From NCBI RefSeq assembly GCF_001552135.1, contig NZ_BCQP01000004.1, positions 62,001 through 126,000 on the forward strand: a DNA stretch of 64,000 nucleotides, in the 5' to 3' direction. Below, one piece after another: positions 34,233 to 42,056 of this stretch; position 1 is the stretch's first letter, and every line of letters begins with the position of its first letter. Position numbers and translations under genes: made by a program. The notes under the pieces are model-generated. The model had not been told where the DNA came from, did not search any database, and saw nothing but the letters and a program-made list of their open reading frames with translations. Source of the DNA: Actinomadura chibensis NBRC 106107 (GTDB lineage Bacteria; Actinomycetota; Actinomycetes; Streptosporangiales; Streptosporangiaceae).

Positions 34233-35122
34233 GCCGGTCCCCTCAGCGTGGACACGATCCGGGCGAACTCCTCCCACCCCTCCGGGCCGTCGCTCAGGTC
34301 GTACCACCTCGCCCGGCCGGACGTCCCCGCGCCGATCTCCGCCTGGGCCTCGGGCCCGACCGCCATTCCCACCGGGACGGGCAGCCCCGCCCAGCGCGGC
34401 TCCGCGGTGAGGTCGGGCCGTCCCGGGATCCGCTGCGCCAGCACCGACACGAGGGAGAAGCCCGCGTCCAGCCGTTCGACGAGGCTCCGCACGTCGGGCT
34501 CGCGTCCCACCCCGAGCGTGACGGCCTCCTGGACGCCCGACGTCGTGCGCGTCACCGTCATCGTGCCGACCGCCGCCTCGCCGACGAACACCAGCCAGGT
34601 GGACAGCGGCGCCCGGTCGCGGCACAGCCTCGTCAGCCGCTCCACGTTCCACGCGGTCCCCGCGGGCTCGGACGTGCCCCACCCGGCCGGCGGGGCGCCG
34701 TCGAGCTCCTCGCACATCACCTGCGCGACGACCCCGACGTTCAACGTGTCGTAGGCGGTGTGCCGGACCGTCGCGTTGACGAGGAACTGCGTGCCGTCCG
34801 GGGCGGCGCCGTTGAAGGCGTCGGCCGTGCCGCCGTCCGGGGCGAAGGCCGCGCCGTCCCACGCCAGCGTCGCGCCGGAGAACCCGTCGTAGTAGCCGCC
34901 CCCCGGGTTCGTCACGACCCAGCGGCAGTCCGGGCCGGTGAGCGCCAGCCGCAGCGGGAGCGTCAGCCTCGCGTGCGCGGGCGTGACGACCTGCACCCCC
35001 TTGCCCGCCTCGGCGCACAGCCGGATCGCCTCCGCCATCCACGACGACAGCGACACGACGGGCCGGTTCTGCATCACCACCCCGACCCGCTCCGACACCA
35101 CGTCGATCACCGGCGGCGTCAT
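34229..35122 (-). CDS. DUF6177 family T7SS-associated protein, C-terminal part
   Basis: 297 residues, soluble. It starts MTPPVIDVVSERVGVVMQNRPVVSLSSWMAEAIRLCAEAGKGVQVVTPAHARLTLPLRLAL, continues GPDCRWVVTNPGGGYYDGFSGATLAWDG, APPAGWGTSEPAGTAWNVERLTRL and WYDLSDGPEGWEEFARIV. I recall this block as the larger C-terminal part of DUF6177 proteins encoded next to eccC in Streptomyces. Here it is its own gene with ATGA overlap to the N-terminal part. Role unknown; EspG-like substrate chaperoning is one guess, unsupported by homology I can see. Confidence 0.75.
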   Translation of the reverse strand: MTPPVIDVVSERVGVVMQNRPVVSLSSWMAEAIRLCAEAGKGVQVVTPAHARLTLPLRLALTGPDCRWVVTNPGGGYYDGFSGATLAWDGAAFAPDGGTADAFNGAAPDGTQFLVNATVRHTAYDTLNVGVVAQVMCEELDGAPPAGWGTSEPAGTAWNVERLTRLCRDRAPLSTWLVFVGEAAVGTMTVTRTTSGVQEAVTLGVGREPDVRSLVERLDAGFSLVSVLAQRIPGRPDLTAEPRWAGLPVPVGMAVGPEAQAEIGAGTSGRARWYDLSDGPEGWEEFARIVSTLRGPA

Positions 35123-35496
35123 GTCGCGCGCCTGACGTACTCCGGGTCGCCCGTCCACACCACCCCGCCGAGCCGCTGGACGAGCCGCGCCGCGAACCGT
35201 AAGGCCACGACCTCCGACCCGTCCCGGAACTCGTCGCCGCGCGCCTCCACCCACCACACCGGCGCCGCCACCTCCCCGACCTCCGGCCCGAGCAGCCGGG
35301 TCAGCTCGCCGGCGACCTCCACCAGCACGGGCGTCTCGACGGTCACCACCGTCCGCCCGTCGTCATCGCACAACCGCAGCGCCCCGCCCCCGGCCTCGCC
35401 CTGCACCCGCCACTCGCCACCGGCCGCGACCAGCCCCGCCACGACCGCCGCCGCATCCGGCTCCACCGCCACCAACGCGACAACATCCTTGGTCAC
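35119..35496 (-). CDS. DUF6177-like N-terminal part as a separate gene
   Basis: 125 residues, starting VTKDVVALVAVEPDAAAVVAGLVAAGGEW and continuing GGGALRLCDDDGRTVVTVETPVLVEVAGELTRLLGPEV and PVWWVEARG. This matches what I recall of the N-terminal 130 residues of DUF6177 proteins. The GTG at 35496 has GAAGGGGG upstream. Its stop overlaps the next ATG, so the two parts are co-translated and probably assemble. A split gene, or a split ancestral form, rather than a decayed one, since both frames are intact. Confidence 0.7.
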   Translation of the reverse strand: MTKDVVALVAVEPDAAAVVAGLVAAGGEWRVQGEAGGGALRLCDDDGRTVVTVETPVLVEVAGELTRLLGPEVGEVAAPVWWVEARGDEFRDGSEVVALRFAARLVQRLGGVVWTGDPEYVRRAT

Positions 35497-35583
35497 GGGC
35501 CCCGCCCCCTTCACCGACCTCGGTCCGCTCCGACCGCTCTCTCGCCGGTCGCGCGCGCCCGCCCCGGCATCGCGGTCAATCGC

Positions 35584-36057
35584 CTAGTCCGCTTCGCCTG
35601 CCCCGGCCTCGTCGATCTTCTGCCGGAGCCAGCCGGGAACGTGCTCGTCATCGCGCGGAAAAATCTTGAGGTCGTTGACATATGTCAGGGGCACCGGGTC
35701 GAATCCGATCTCCGATCCGAAGTCGGGCTCGTTGTCGTAGTCGAAGTCGACGCTGTACCGAGTCGGTCGCCGGATCACATATCTCGCGGTGAACCAGGTC
35801 CCTTTTCCCGGCTGGTACATGCCGGTGCGGAGTTCCCGCAACTTCCTGCGCACCGGTCCCGGCGGGTCGAGATCAAGGACCGACCCGTCGTCCAGGAGTG
35901 CTTCGAGTTGGGTGCTGGTCAGTTCGGCGGTGGCCCCGATCGTGTAACGAATTTCAGACCAGTTGGGCGGCGCCACCTCAAGTAGGGCGCCGCCGACTTC
36001 GCGCAGGACCTGATCTTGCTCCGGCGGTGACATCGCACCCTTGTCAACCATGATCAT
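35584..36057 (-). CDS. YezG/DUF600-like immunity protein
   Basis: 157 residues, acidic. The pattern PNWSEIRYTIGATAEL followed by VRRKLRELRTGMYQPGKGTWFTARYVI and YSVDFDYDNEPDFG resembles YezG-type proteins, the immunity partners of LXG nucleases such as YeeF: an NW-x-E start, an ELR-x-x-x-GTW middle and an FDYDxEPxF metal-like acidic end. It directly follows the nuclease toxin (12-base gap), the standard toxin-immunity order. GC is clearly lower than in flanking T7SS genes. Start could instead be the Met at 36033, which has AAGGG 5 bases upstream. Confidence 0.8.
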   Translation of the reverse strand: MIMVDKGAMSPPEQDQVLREVGGALLEVAPPNWSEIRYTIGATAELTSTQLEALLDDGSVLDLDPPGPVRRKLRELRTGMYQPGKGTWFTARYVIRRPTRYSVDFDYDNEPDFGSEIGFDPVPLTYVNDLKIFPRDDEHVPGWLRQKIDEAGAGEAD

Positions 36058-36069
36058 TCCGATCGGACG

Positions 36070-38301
36070 TTATCCCATGGACGGCATGTTGTCGTAGGTT
36101 ATCGTGCGTGCCGGCAGGTCGTCGACCTTGTACCGGATGCTGATCTCCGTCGGCACTCTGCCGCCTCCTGGATAATGTGCCTGTATGGCGAAATGCACCC
36201 TCGGTGGATGCGGTCTGTCCAGGATGGCGATGAGGTATTCTTCCATTTTTCGGTAATTGTTGAGCGGCGTCGTTCCCTTCTGCGCCTGATTGAGTTTCTC
36301 CAGCATCGCGACCAGATTGATGCGCTCGCCGGGGCCGCCGAGGGCGGTTCCGATAAGGTGCCCGCCGTTCCACTTGACATCATGGTAGAGCTGCACCTCG
36401 TGTGCCATGGGAAGGCGGCCGTGCTCAGCCTCGAAATTGTCGAGGATCTGCTGGTTGAGTTTCCGGTACTCGGCGGCTCCCTCGTAGCCGGCGTTGCGCT
36501 GGTCCGTGGTCATGCGGCGCGCGTCGTCCGAGCCGGGGTGGTGCAACTGGCCCTCGGCGCTGACCGTCCGCCCGTGGTGGTCGGTGTGGAAGACCCAGTT
36601 GTCGTCCACGTGGTACTCGGCGTTCGGGAGGGGGTTGCGCAGGTCCGGCCGCCATTTGCCCACGCTGCGGGACCACGTGTGGACCTCTCTGATCACCCCG
36701 TGGTCGTCGGTGATGAAGACGCCACGGTACCGGCCGCCCTGGTCCGTGACGATGTACCGCTTGTTGGCCTCGAGTTCGACGCCCGCTCCGAAGGGCTTGC
36801 TCCGCTTCGGGGACAGGGGGTCCTTCTTCTCGATGACCTGGTCTTCCGGAGTGCGGCCGTGGCCGCCGCTCGACGGGTCATGGGGTGGTCCGCCGTGGCC
36901 GTGGGGCGGGACGGGGGAGCCAGGGTCGTGCGGGGGCCCGCCGAGATCGCCTTCGCGCGGGCCGCCCAGGTCGCCGTGGTGGGTGGTGCCGGGGCCGTGG
37001 GCGGGCCCGTGCGGGGCGGTCTCGGGGATCGGCCGCGACGGGTCGTGGACGGTGTTGGTGATTTCGCCGGGGCGGGCTCCGGCCATTTCGGGGGTGCGGC
37101 TGTTGCGGACCTGGAACTCGGCGTCCAGGCGGTGTTCGCGTTGGACCCATTCGGGGATGCGGTCGGGGATGTCCGCGTGGTGGACGGGCCGGTAGGGCAC
37201 GGGATCCGGATGGCGCCACGGGACGGTGATCTTGGGGATCCCGACCTTGACCTTGCCGGTGAAGTCGCCGATCTTGCCGGTGAGCTGGGCGGCGATGTCG
37301 GAGACCTTGGGGAGCTTCGCGGCGGTGCGGATGCTGAGGCTGACCGGGTCGACGACGTCGCCGACCCGCGCGCCGGCGCGGCTCAGCTTGCCGAGTTTGC
37401 CGGCGCTGCCCGCCTTGCCGACGGGGACGATCGTCGTCACGACGTTGTAGAGGGTGTTGCCGAAGGCGCGGGCGGGATCCTGCTTCCAGCGGTCCCAGGC
37501 GACGAAGCTCTTGCCGAACCCCTTCCACGTCTCGAAGACCTTGTGCCGGACGGACGGGACCATCATCGCGACCGGGCCGACCAGCGGGAGCGCGGGGAGC
37601 CCGAGCGCCATGATGCTCTTGTAGGCGTCCCACCATTTGCCGGGGGAGGTGACGAGGTTCCAGATGCCGGACGCGTCGCCCCACAGGCCGTCGCCGAAGA
37701 AGCCCTTGAACAGGGACACGCCGCCGTTCCACATGTCCTCGTACCAGGGCAGGTCGGCTTTTTCGGGGGAGCCCCAGGGCCGTTCCCCGCCGCCCTTGCC
37801 GGTGGGTAAGGCGGGAGCGGTCCCGCCGTATGCGGAGTAGATGCTCTGGGCGGCCTTCTCCTGCGCGTTCTGGAACGCGATCGCCTGGGCGTCGACGGCG
37901 TTGATCAGGTCGTTGTTCTGGCGGACCAGGTCTTTGTTCTTCTGCCAGTCGTCGTCCTCGGCGTAGGTCTTGTTGACGAAGGTCACGGCCTGCATGTAGA
38001 GGCCGGTGAGCCTGTTCTTGATCACTCGCGTTTCGGCGGCATAGGTGGTCAGCGCGCCGGTGACCTTCTCCAATTGGCCCGCGAACATGGCGGAGTCGTC
38101 GCGGACGGCGGTGGTGGCGGAAAAGAGCCGGTCGGCTTCGGGCGCCTTGTAGAAGGCGGAAAGGCCCTGCCAGGTGCTGTGGACGTCAGCGCCCGCGTCG
38201 CGGATTCCGGTGGCGGCCTTCTTCAGGTCATGGGCCTCGGCCTCGACCACGTCCGGTTGGACCTTGGCCATGATGGCGAGAACCTGGTCCGGGACGATCA
38301 T
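36070..38301 (-). CDS. T7SS polymorphic toxin with C-terminal DNA/RNA nuclease domain
   Basis: 743 residues. An N-terminal helical WXG/LXG-like domain (about 1-165, MIVPDQVLAIMAKVQPDVV, TWQGLSAFYKAPEA) should be recognised by the T7SS. A hydrophobic middle (about 225-310, MALGLPALPLVGPVAMMVPS) follows, then a Pro/His/Gly-rich linker (about 420-500). The C-terminal toxin (about 535-743) has NWVFHTDHHGRTVSAEGQLH and WNGGHLIGTALGG with NLVAMLEKLN (His648, Asn662), matching the non-specific endonuclease Endonuclea_NS_2 group. It would degrade nucleic acid of competitors. Start overlaps the DUF6507 stop (TGATG). The tip has lower GC than the N-terminus. Confidence 0.85.
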   Translation of the reverse strand: MIVPDQVLAIMAKVQPDVVEAEAHDLKKAATGIRDAGADVHSTWQGLSAFYKAPEADRLFSATTAVRDDSAMFAGQLEKVTGALTTYAAETRVIKNRLTGLYMQAVTFVNKTYAEDDDWQKNKDLVRQNNDLINAVDAQAIAFQNAQEKAAQSIYSAYGGTAPALPTGKGGGERPWGSPEKADLPWYEDMWNGGVSLFKGFFGDGLWGDASGIWNLVTSPGKWWDAYKSIMALGLPALPLVGPVAMMVPSVRHKVFETWKGFGKSFVAWDRWKQDPARAFGNTLYNVVTTIVPVGKAGSAGKLGKLSRAGARVGDVVDPVSLSIRTAAKLPKVSDIAAQLTGKIGDFTGKVKVGIPKITVPWRHPDPVPYRPVHHADIPDRIPEWVQREHRLDAEFQVRNSRTPEMAGARPGEITNTVHDPSRPIPETAPHGPAHGPGTTHHGDLGGPREGDLGGPPHDPGSPVPPHGHGGPPHDPSSGGHGRTPEDQVIEKKDPLSPKRSKPFGAGVELEANKRYIVTDQGGRYRGVFITDDHGVIREVHTWSRSVGKWRPDLRNPLPNAEYHVDDNWVFHTDHHGRTVSAEGQLHHPGSDDARRMTTDQRNAGYEGAAEYRKLNQQILDNFEAEHGRLPMAHEVQLYHDVKWNGGHLIGTALGGPGERINLVAMLEKLNQAQKGTTPLNNYRKMEEYLIAILDRPHPPRVHFAIQAHYPGGGRVPTEISIRYKVDDLPARTITYDNMPSMG

Positions 38302-38597
38302 CAGCGGTCCGGAGTTCCCGCGGCCATCTCATGGTCACCGCGTATGTAGGCGGTGGTGGCCTTGGCGGCGGCCTCCAGGGTGTGCTGGGTGCGCTGGGCG
38401 ATTCCGTTCAGCGTCGTCTGATGGTGCTGGACGAATCCCTGCAGGGCCTGGGCGACGCGCGGGCTGCCGGTGGCCTCCGCCGCGTCCCGCGAGCCGGTCA
38501 CGAAGGTCTTGACGTGTTTCTCCATCGGCTTGAAAGCCGCCCCCGTCCGATTGATCACACTTTGCACGCCTTGTGGATCTATGTCCCAGGCCGTCAT
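38301..38597 (-). CDS. DUF6507 family ESX-associated small helical protein
   Basis: 98 residues, all-helical: MTAWDIDPQGVQSVINRTGAAF, then FVTGSRDAAEATGSPRVAQALQGFVQHHQ and TLEAAAKATTAYIRGDHEMAAG. This is the DUF6507 pattern found beside T7SS genes, probably a WXG100-like partner or targeting factor for the toxin, like the small helper proteins of LXG toxins. The ATG at 38597 has GGGGGTG just upstream, better than a Met four codons earlier. Its stop overlaps the toxin start, so stoichiometric production is likely. A palindrome and AT-rich promoter-like stretch lie upstream. Confidence 0.82.
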   Translation of the reverse strand: MTAWDIDPQGVQSVINRTGAAFKPMEKHVKTFVTGSRDAAEATGSPRVAQALQGFVQHHQTTLNGIAQRTQHTLEAAAKATTAYIRGDHEMAAGTPDR

Positions 38598-38706
38598 GCA
38601 CACCCCCATCGTCGGGCCGGTACGACGGCCACTGTAGGAGTCGAGTGCGACAAAAGTGGGACATGACGGGAATTGGATGGGATAAAACCACCGATTTGTG
38701 TAACAG
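38598..38706 (-). promoter_or_regulatory. AT-rich promoter region of the toxin module
   Basis: This gap contains the least GC-rich bases of the locus (read on the minus strand: TTACACAAATC and GGTTTTATCCC). It sits between the ESX core genes and DUF6507-toxin-immunity, so the effector module probably has its own promoter. No clear -35/-10 pair can be assigned. Confidence 0.4.
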
Positions 38707-38729
38707 GATTCTGACCGGCGGTCAGAATC
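38707..38729. repeat. Perfect 10-bp-arm palindrome between core and effector genes
   Basis: GATTCTGACC (38707-38716), spacer GGC, GGTCAGAATC (38720-38729). It overlaps the stop codon of the MinD-like gene. No U-run follows on the minus strand, so an operator for the downstream promoter is as likely as a terminator. Confidence 0.75.
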
Positions 38730-39654
38730 ACAGTGCGCGGCGGAGCGCCTCGGCGGCGATGGCGATGGCGGTGACCCGGGTCGTGTAGGCCAGCCGCGAC
38801 GGGTTCACGGTGGTGCCGACGGCCAGGTGCCGGTCGTAGTTCAGCGCGACCGCGTCCGCGCCGACCTCGCGCAGGATCTCCCGGGCGCGGCGCACGATCG
38901 GCGGCGGCCGCCCGCCGAGGGGGCTGCGGACGGTGAACACGACGAGGGTGCGGGCCACCAGCCCGCGCAGGTCGCCGGAGCCGAGCCAGTCGAGCGCCCG
39001 GCCCGCGTTCGCCGCGCCCTCGGCGGTGGCCGGCGTGACCAGCACCTGCGCGTGCGCGGCGGCGAGGACCTCGCGGTGCAGCCGCGTCTGCACGCCGGGG
39101 CCGCAGTCGGCGACCGTGACGCCGAAGAAGCGGCTGAGGGGGAGGCCCGCCGCGCGGTAGAGGGCCGCGTCCAGCCTGGCGTCCCCGACGCCGCGCGTCC
39201 CGGGCAGGGCCCAGAGCCGTTCGGTGAGCCGGAACAGGTGCGGCTGGACGGCGTCGAACGGCGCCGTCCCCAGGCCCTCGTGCGCGAGGTCCGCCAGCGC
39301 CGGGCCCGGGGGGACGCCGAGCCGCAGCGGCAGCGAACCGAGCAGCGGGTCGAGGTCGAGGGCGAGCACCCGGTCCTGCCGGTGGCGGGCGAACACCGAG
39401 GCCATGAGCGCGGCCACCGTGCTCTTCCCCGAGCCGCCGCGGACGCCCGTCACCGCGATGCGCCGGCCGGTCGTGACGGGGTGGCCGAGCCAGCGGCCGT
39501 GCTCGGCGAGGGCCTGGACGTCGTCGGCCGCCCGGAACGGCCGGGCGGCGCCGCGGCCCAGCCTGCGCAGCAGGGGATCCCCGTGCGCGTCGAGGCGGAC
39601 GAGGTCGTCCGGCACCGGATCGCGCCGGGGTCCGTCCCGGCCGGGGTCGACCAA
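38728..39654 (-). CDS. MinD/ParA-like (EspI-like) ATPase of the T7SS locus
   Basis: 308 residues. The deviant Walker A is GVRGGSGKSTVAAL (about 68-82), followed by VLALDLDPLLGSLPLRLG and VTVADCGPGVQTRL, the Walker A' and B region of MinD/ParA ATPases. The end LAYTTRVTAIAIAAEAL is amphipathic and may touch the membrane. ESX loci often encode such an ATPase (EspI in mycobacteria), thought to modulate secretion. The start is a TTG at 39654 with GAAGGGAG 5 bases before it, 10 bases after EccD. It ends in the palindrome at 38707-38729. Confidence 0.88.
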   Translation of the reverse strand: MVDPGRDGPRRDPVPDDLVRLDAHGDPLLRRLGRGAARPFRAADDVQALAEHGRWLGHPVTTGRRIAVTGVRGGSGKSTVAALMASVFARHRQDRVLALDLDPLLGSLPLRLGVPPGPALADLAHEGLGTAPFDAVQPHLFRLTERLWALPGTRGVGDARLDAALYRAAGLPLSRFFGVTVADCGPGVQTRLHREVLAAAHAQVLVTPATAEGAANAGRALDWLGSGDLRGLVARTLVVFTVRSPLGGRPPPIVRRAREILREVGADAVALNYDRHLAVGTTVNPSRLAYTTRVTAIAIAAEALRRAL

Positions 39655-39664
39655 CCCGCTCCCT

Positions 39665-40990
39665 TCAGAAGGTGTCCAGCAGGCGGTCGACCGTGCCGAG
39701 GGTCCCGGCCGCGACCGGGACGATCGCCACGACGGCGACCGCCTCCACCCGGTTCGCGACGCGGCGCAGCCGGGCCCGGACGTGCTCGGGCTGGTCGAAG
39801 CCCAGCGCGGCGACGGGGATCGCCAGTCCCGCCAGCAGGACGCCGAGCGCGGGCCACACGCCCCAGGACGTCTCGTCGGCGCAGCGCACGGCCAGCCCGA
39901 TGGTGATCGCGGCGGCCGCGGTGAGCAGGGCGCTCTTCTGCACGACGAGCGGGAACATCCGCGCGCGGCTCGCCACGACCACGGCGAGCAGGCCCGCGAG
40001 CGCGCAGGTCCAGCCGTCGAAGCGCGACAGCGCGCCGAGCCCGGCGGCGGCCGCCGCGACCGCCACCGCCACGGTCGCGAACACGAGGCTGCGGTGCGCG
40101 TCGTCGAAGGCGGACACCACGTCGCCCCGCCGGACGGGCTCGCCCGCGCCGCGCCGGTCGTCCAGGGACGTCAGCCCGGACGCCGTCAGCGCCAGCCGCA
40201 GCACGGTGCTCAGCAGGACGACGCACACCGGCGCGAGGACCGCGGCGGTGCGGGGCGCGTCGAGGCCGACGGCGCCGCAGCCCCCGCCGACCAGGGCGAG
40301 CGCGGCGGCCGGACCGGCGCCGATGACGCCGCCCCGGCCGAGCGGGGTGGCGAGGCCGAGGACGAGGAGGAGGACCGCCGCGGCGAGCCCGAGGCCCGCC
40401 CACCGCGCCCACTCCGGCCAGTCCAGGTGGTCGGCGGCGGACCAGAGCGCGACCGCCCCGGCGGCGCCGCCGCCGAGGACGAGCGCGGTGCCGAGCGGCT
40501 CCCGCCCTGCCGCGCCGGTGGCGAGCCCGCAGAGCAGCAGCAGCGCGGCGACGGCGGCGGCCGCCCCGGGCGCGGCCCCGCCGGTCAGGGTCCCGCGCAG
40601 GACGAGGGCGAGCGCGGCCGACATCGCCGCGAGGGCGGCGGTGGAGTACCAGCGGACGGCGGCCGGGCCCCACCGCCACAGCCGGCCCTCCAGCGCGTCG
40701 CCGACCACCTCGGGGACCTCGTGGACGACCGGGGCCGGCAGGGGCTCGTCGGCGCGGACGAGGCGCAGCACCGCGCCGTCCGGGATCCGCCGGTCGGCGA
40801 GGCTGGCGCCCGGGTCGAGGACCTCCCCGGCCGTCGTGACGAGGTGCCGCAGCCGCGGCGGGTGCTGGACGGTGTCGCCGAGCAGTTCCAGTACGTCCGG
40901 CATGAGCGCGCCGATCGGCTCGCCCGCCGGCAGCACCAGGTCGACGCGGCGTCGCTCGCCGACCAGGGTCACGCGGCTCCACGCGGGCAT
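39665..40990 (-). CDS. eccD: Type VII secretion membrane channel protein EccD
   Basis: 441 residues. The N-terminal ubiquitin-like domain (about 1-80, SRVTLVGERRRVDLVLPAGEPIGALMPDVLELLGD, with DGAVLRLVRADEPLP) faces the cytoplasm, followed by about eleven transmembrane helices from residue 105 to the end, the EccD architecture. EccD forms the main membrane vestibule of the T7SS with EccC. The ATG at 40990 follows GAGGAAGG; a GTG 8 codons earlier lacks support. It lies between the TNT-domain membrane protein and the MinD-like ATPase in one operon. Confidence 0.94.
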   Translation of the reverse strand: MPAWSRVTLVGERRRVDLVLPAGEPIGALMPDVLELLGDTVQHPPRLRHLVTTAGEVLDPGASLADRRIPDGAVLRLVRADEPLPAPVVHEVPEVVGDALEGRLWRWGPAAVRWYSTAALAAMSAALALVLRGTLTGGAAPGAAAAVAALLLLCGLATGAAGREPLGTALVLGGGAAGAVALWSAADHLDWPEWARWAGLGLAAAVLLLVLGLATPLGRGGVIGAGPAAALALVGGGCGAVGLDAPRTAAVLAPVCVVLLSTVLRLALTASGLTSLDDRRGAGEPVRRGDVVSAFDDAHRSLVFATVAVAVAAAAAGLGALSRFDGWTCALAGLLAVVVASRARMFPLVVQKSALLTAAAAITIGLAVRCADETSWGVWPALGVLLAGLAIPVAALGFDQPEHVRARLRRVANRVEAVAVVAIVPVAAGTLGTVDRLLDTF

Positions 40991-41027
40991 GGCGTCCTTC
41001 CTCGGTAGGGTCACCGCTCATCGGCGG

Positions 41028-42011
41028 TCACCGCGGCACGGCCGGGGCGGCGAGGCGGTCGAGGTAGCCGTCCCGCAGCAGCAGCCAGATCGTGGGCAGC
41101 GCGGGCGGACGGGGGAGCAGCCCGGCCTCGACCGTGAACCGCACTCCGCCGCCGGGGCCGCCCGGCGCGGGCGGCGACAGCGCGGCGGTCACCGTGAACG
41201 CCCTGGCGACCCGGTACCGGTGGTAGCCGGACGGGCTCCGCCGCGCGACGGGCGGCAGGCCCCGCCGGGCGAACGGGACGCCGGACGGGAACAGCACCGA
41301 CCCGCTCTCCTGCCCGAACGCGTCGACCGCCGTGCCCGGTGCCAGCGGGTAGGCGACCGGGGCCCCGCCGCCGGCGGCGATCCTGGCGCGCGCGTCGGCG
41401 GCGAGCGCGGCGGCGCGCGCCGCGGCGTCGCGTTCCGCCGCCGGGTCCAGCGTCTGGACGGGGCGCCGCTGCTCGCGCGCGCCGCCGACCAGCTCCCCGT
41501 ACAGCCAGCGGCACGCCTCGTCCTCGGTGGCGAACTCGGCGGCGACGCGCGCCCGCTCGAACTCCACGACGCCGCCGCTGAACGCGCGGGCGCCGCGCGC
41601 TATGACGTAGTAGCCGGTCGTCGTCCCGGCGGGAGGGCGCGGCCGGTCCGGCAGGACGAAGAGGTCCGCCGGAACCCGGGCGCGGGCGAGCGCGAGGCGC
41701 AGCCGCTGGAACGTGACCGCGGTGCCCACCCAGTCGGCGGGCACCGGCGCGCCCTCGGTCCCGCCGGGCACGGCGGGCTGCGCCTGCGCGGCCTGCCGCC
41801 GGTCCTGCTCGCGCAGCCGCGACCGCAGGTACGACCAGCCGACCGCGCCCGCGCACAGCACCGCCGCGACGCACAGGCCCGCGACGACCTTCATCAGGTT
41901 CTCGTCGAAGGTGCGGCGGGTGCGCTGCGGCCCGAACAGCAGGGCGTCGCGGAGCCGGCGGCGCCGCACCGCCACCGATTCCAGCAGCTGCGTGTCGTAG
42001 TCGCGTACCAA
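41028..42011 (-). CDS. Membrane-anchored TNT-domain protein of the T7SS locus
   Basis: 327 residues. A basic cytoplasmic N-terminus (RDYDTQLLESVAVRRRRLRDALLFG), one transmembrane helix (about 41-61), an Ala-rich linker domain, and a C-terminal TNT-like domain (about 218-325): YPLAPGTAVDAFGQESGSVLFPSGVPFARRGLPP, YHRYRVARAFTV, GGPGGGVRF, LLRDGYL. TNT is the NAD-glycohydrolase of mycobacterial CpnT. The presumed catalytic His is kept (264) but the Gln of the GGGTQ motif is Arg291. It occupies the place and topology of EccB, suggesting a structural or cell-wall role. TTG start with GAGG upstream. Confidence 0.8.
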   Translation of the reverse strand: MVRDYDTQLLESVAVRRRRLRDALLFGPQRTRRTFDENLMKVVAGLCVAAVLCAGAVGWSYLRSRLREQDRRQAAQAQPAVPGGTEGAPVPADWVGTAVTFQRLRLALARARVPADLFVLPDRPRPPAGTTTGYYVIARGARAFSGGVVEFERARVAAEFATEDEACRWLYGELVGGAREQRRPVQTLDPAAERDAAARAAALAADARARIAAGGGAPVAYPLAPGTAVDAFGQESGSVLFPSGVPFARRGLPPVARRSPSGYHRYRVARAFTVTAALSPPAPGGPGGGVRFTVEAGLLPRPPALPTIWLLLRDGYLDRLAAPAVPR

Positions 42012-42056
42012 CGCCGCCTCAGCCGGATGTGACCGCGCCCCGGCGCGGCGCCCGGG

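Noticed and set aside
34233-35042. N-terminal extension of EccC beyond its transmembrane region
   Set aside because: The extension is the antisense-frame reading of the DUF6177 gene; GTGA coupling at 34229-34232 gives a proper start and the usual EccC length.
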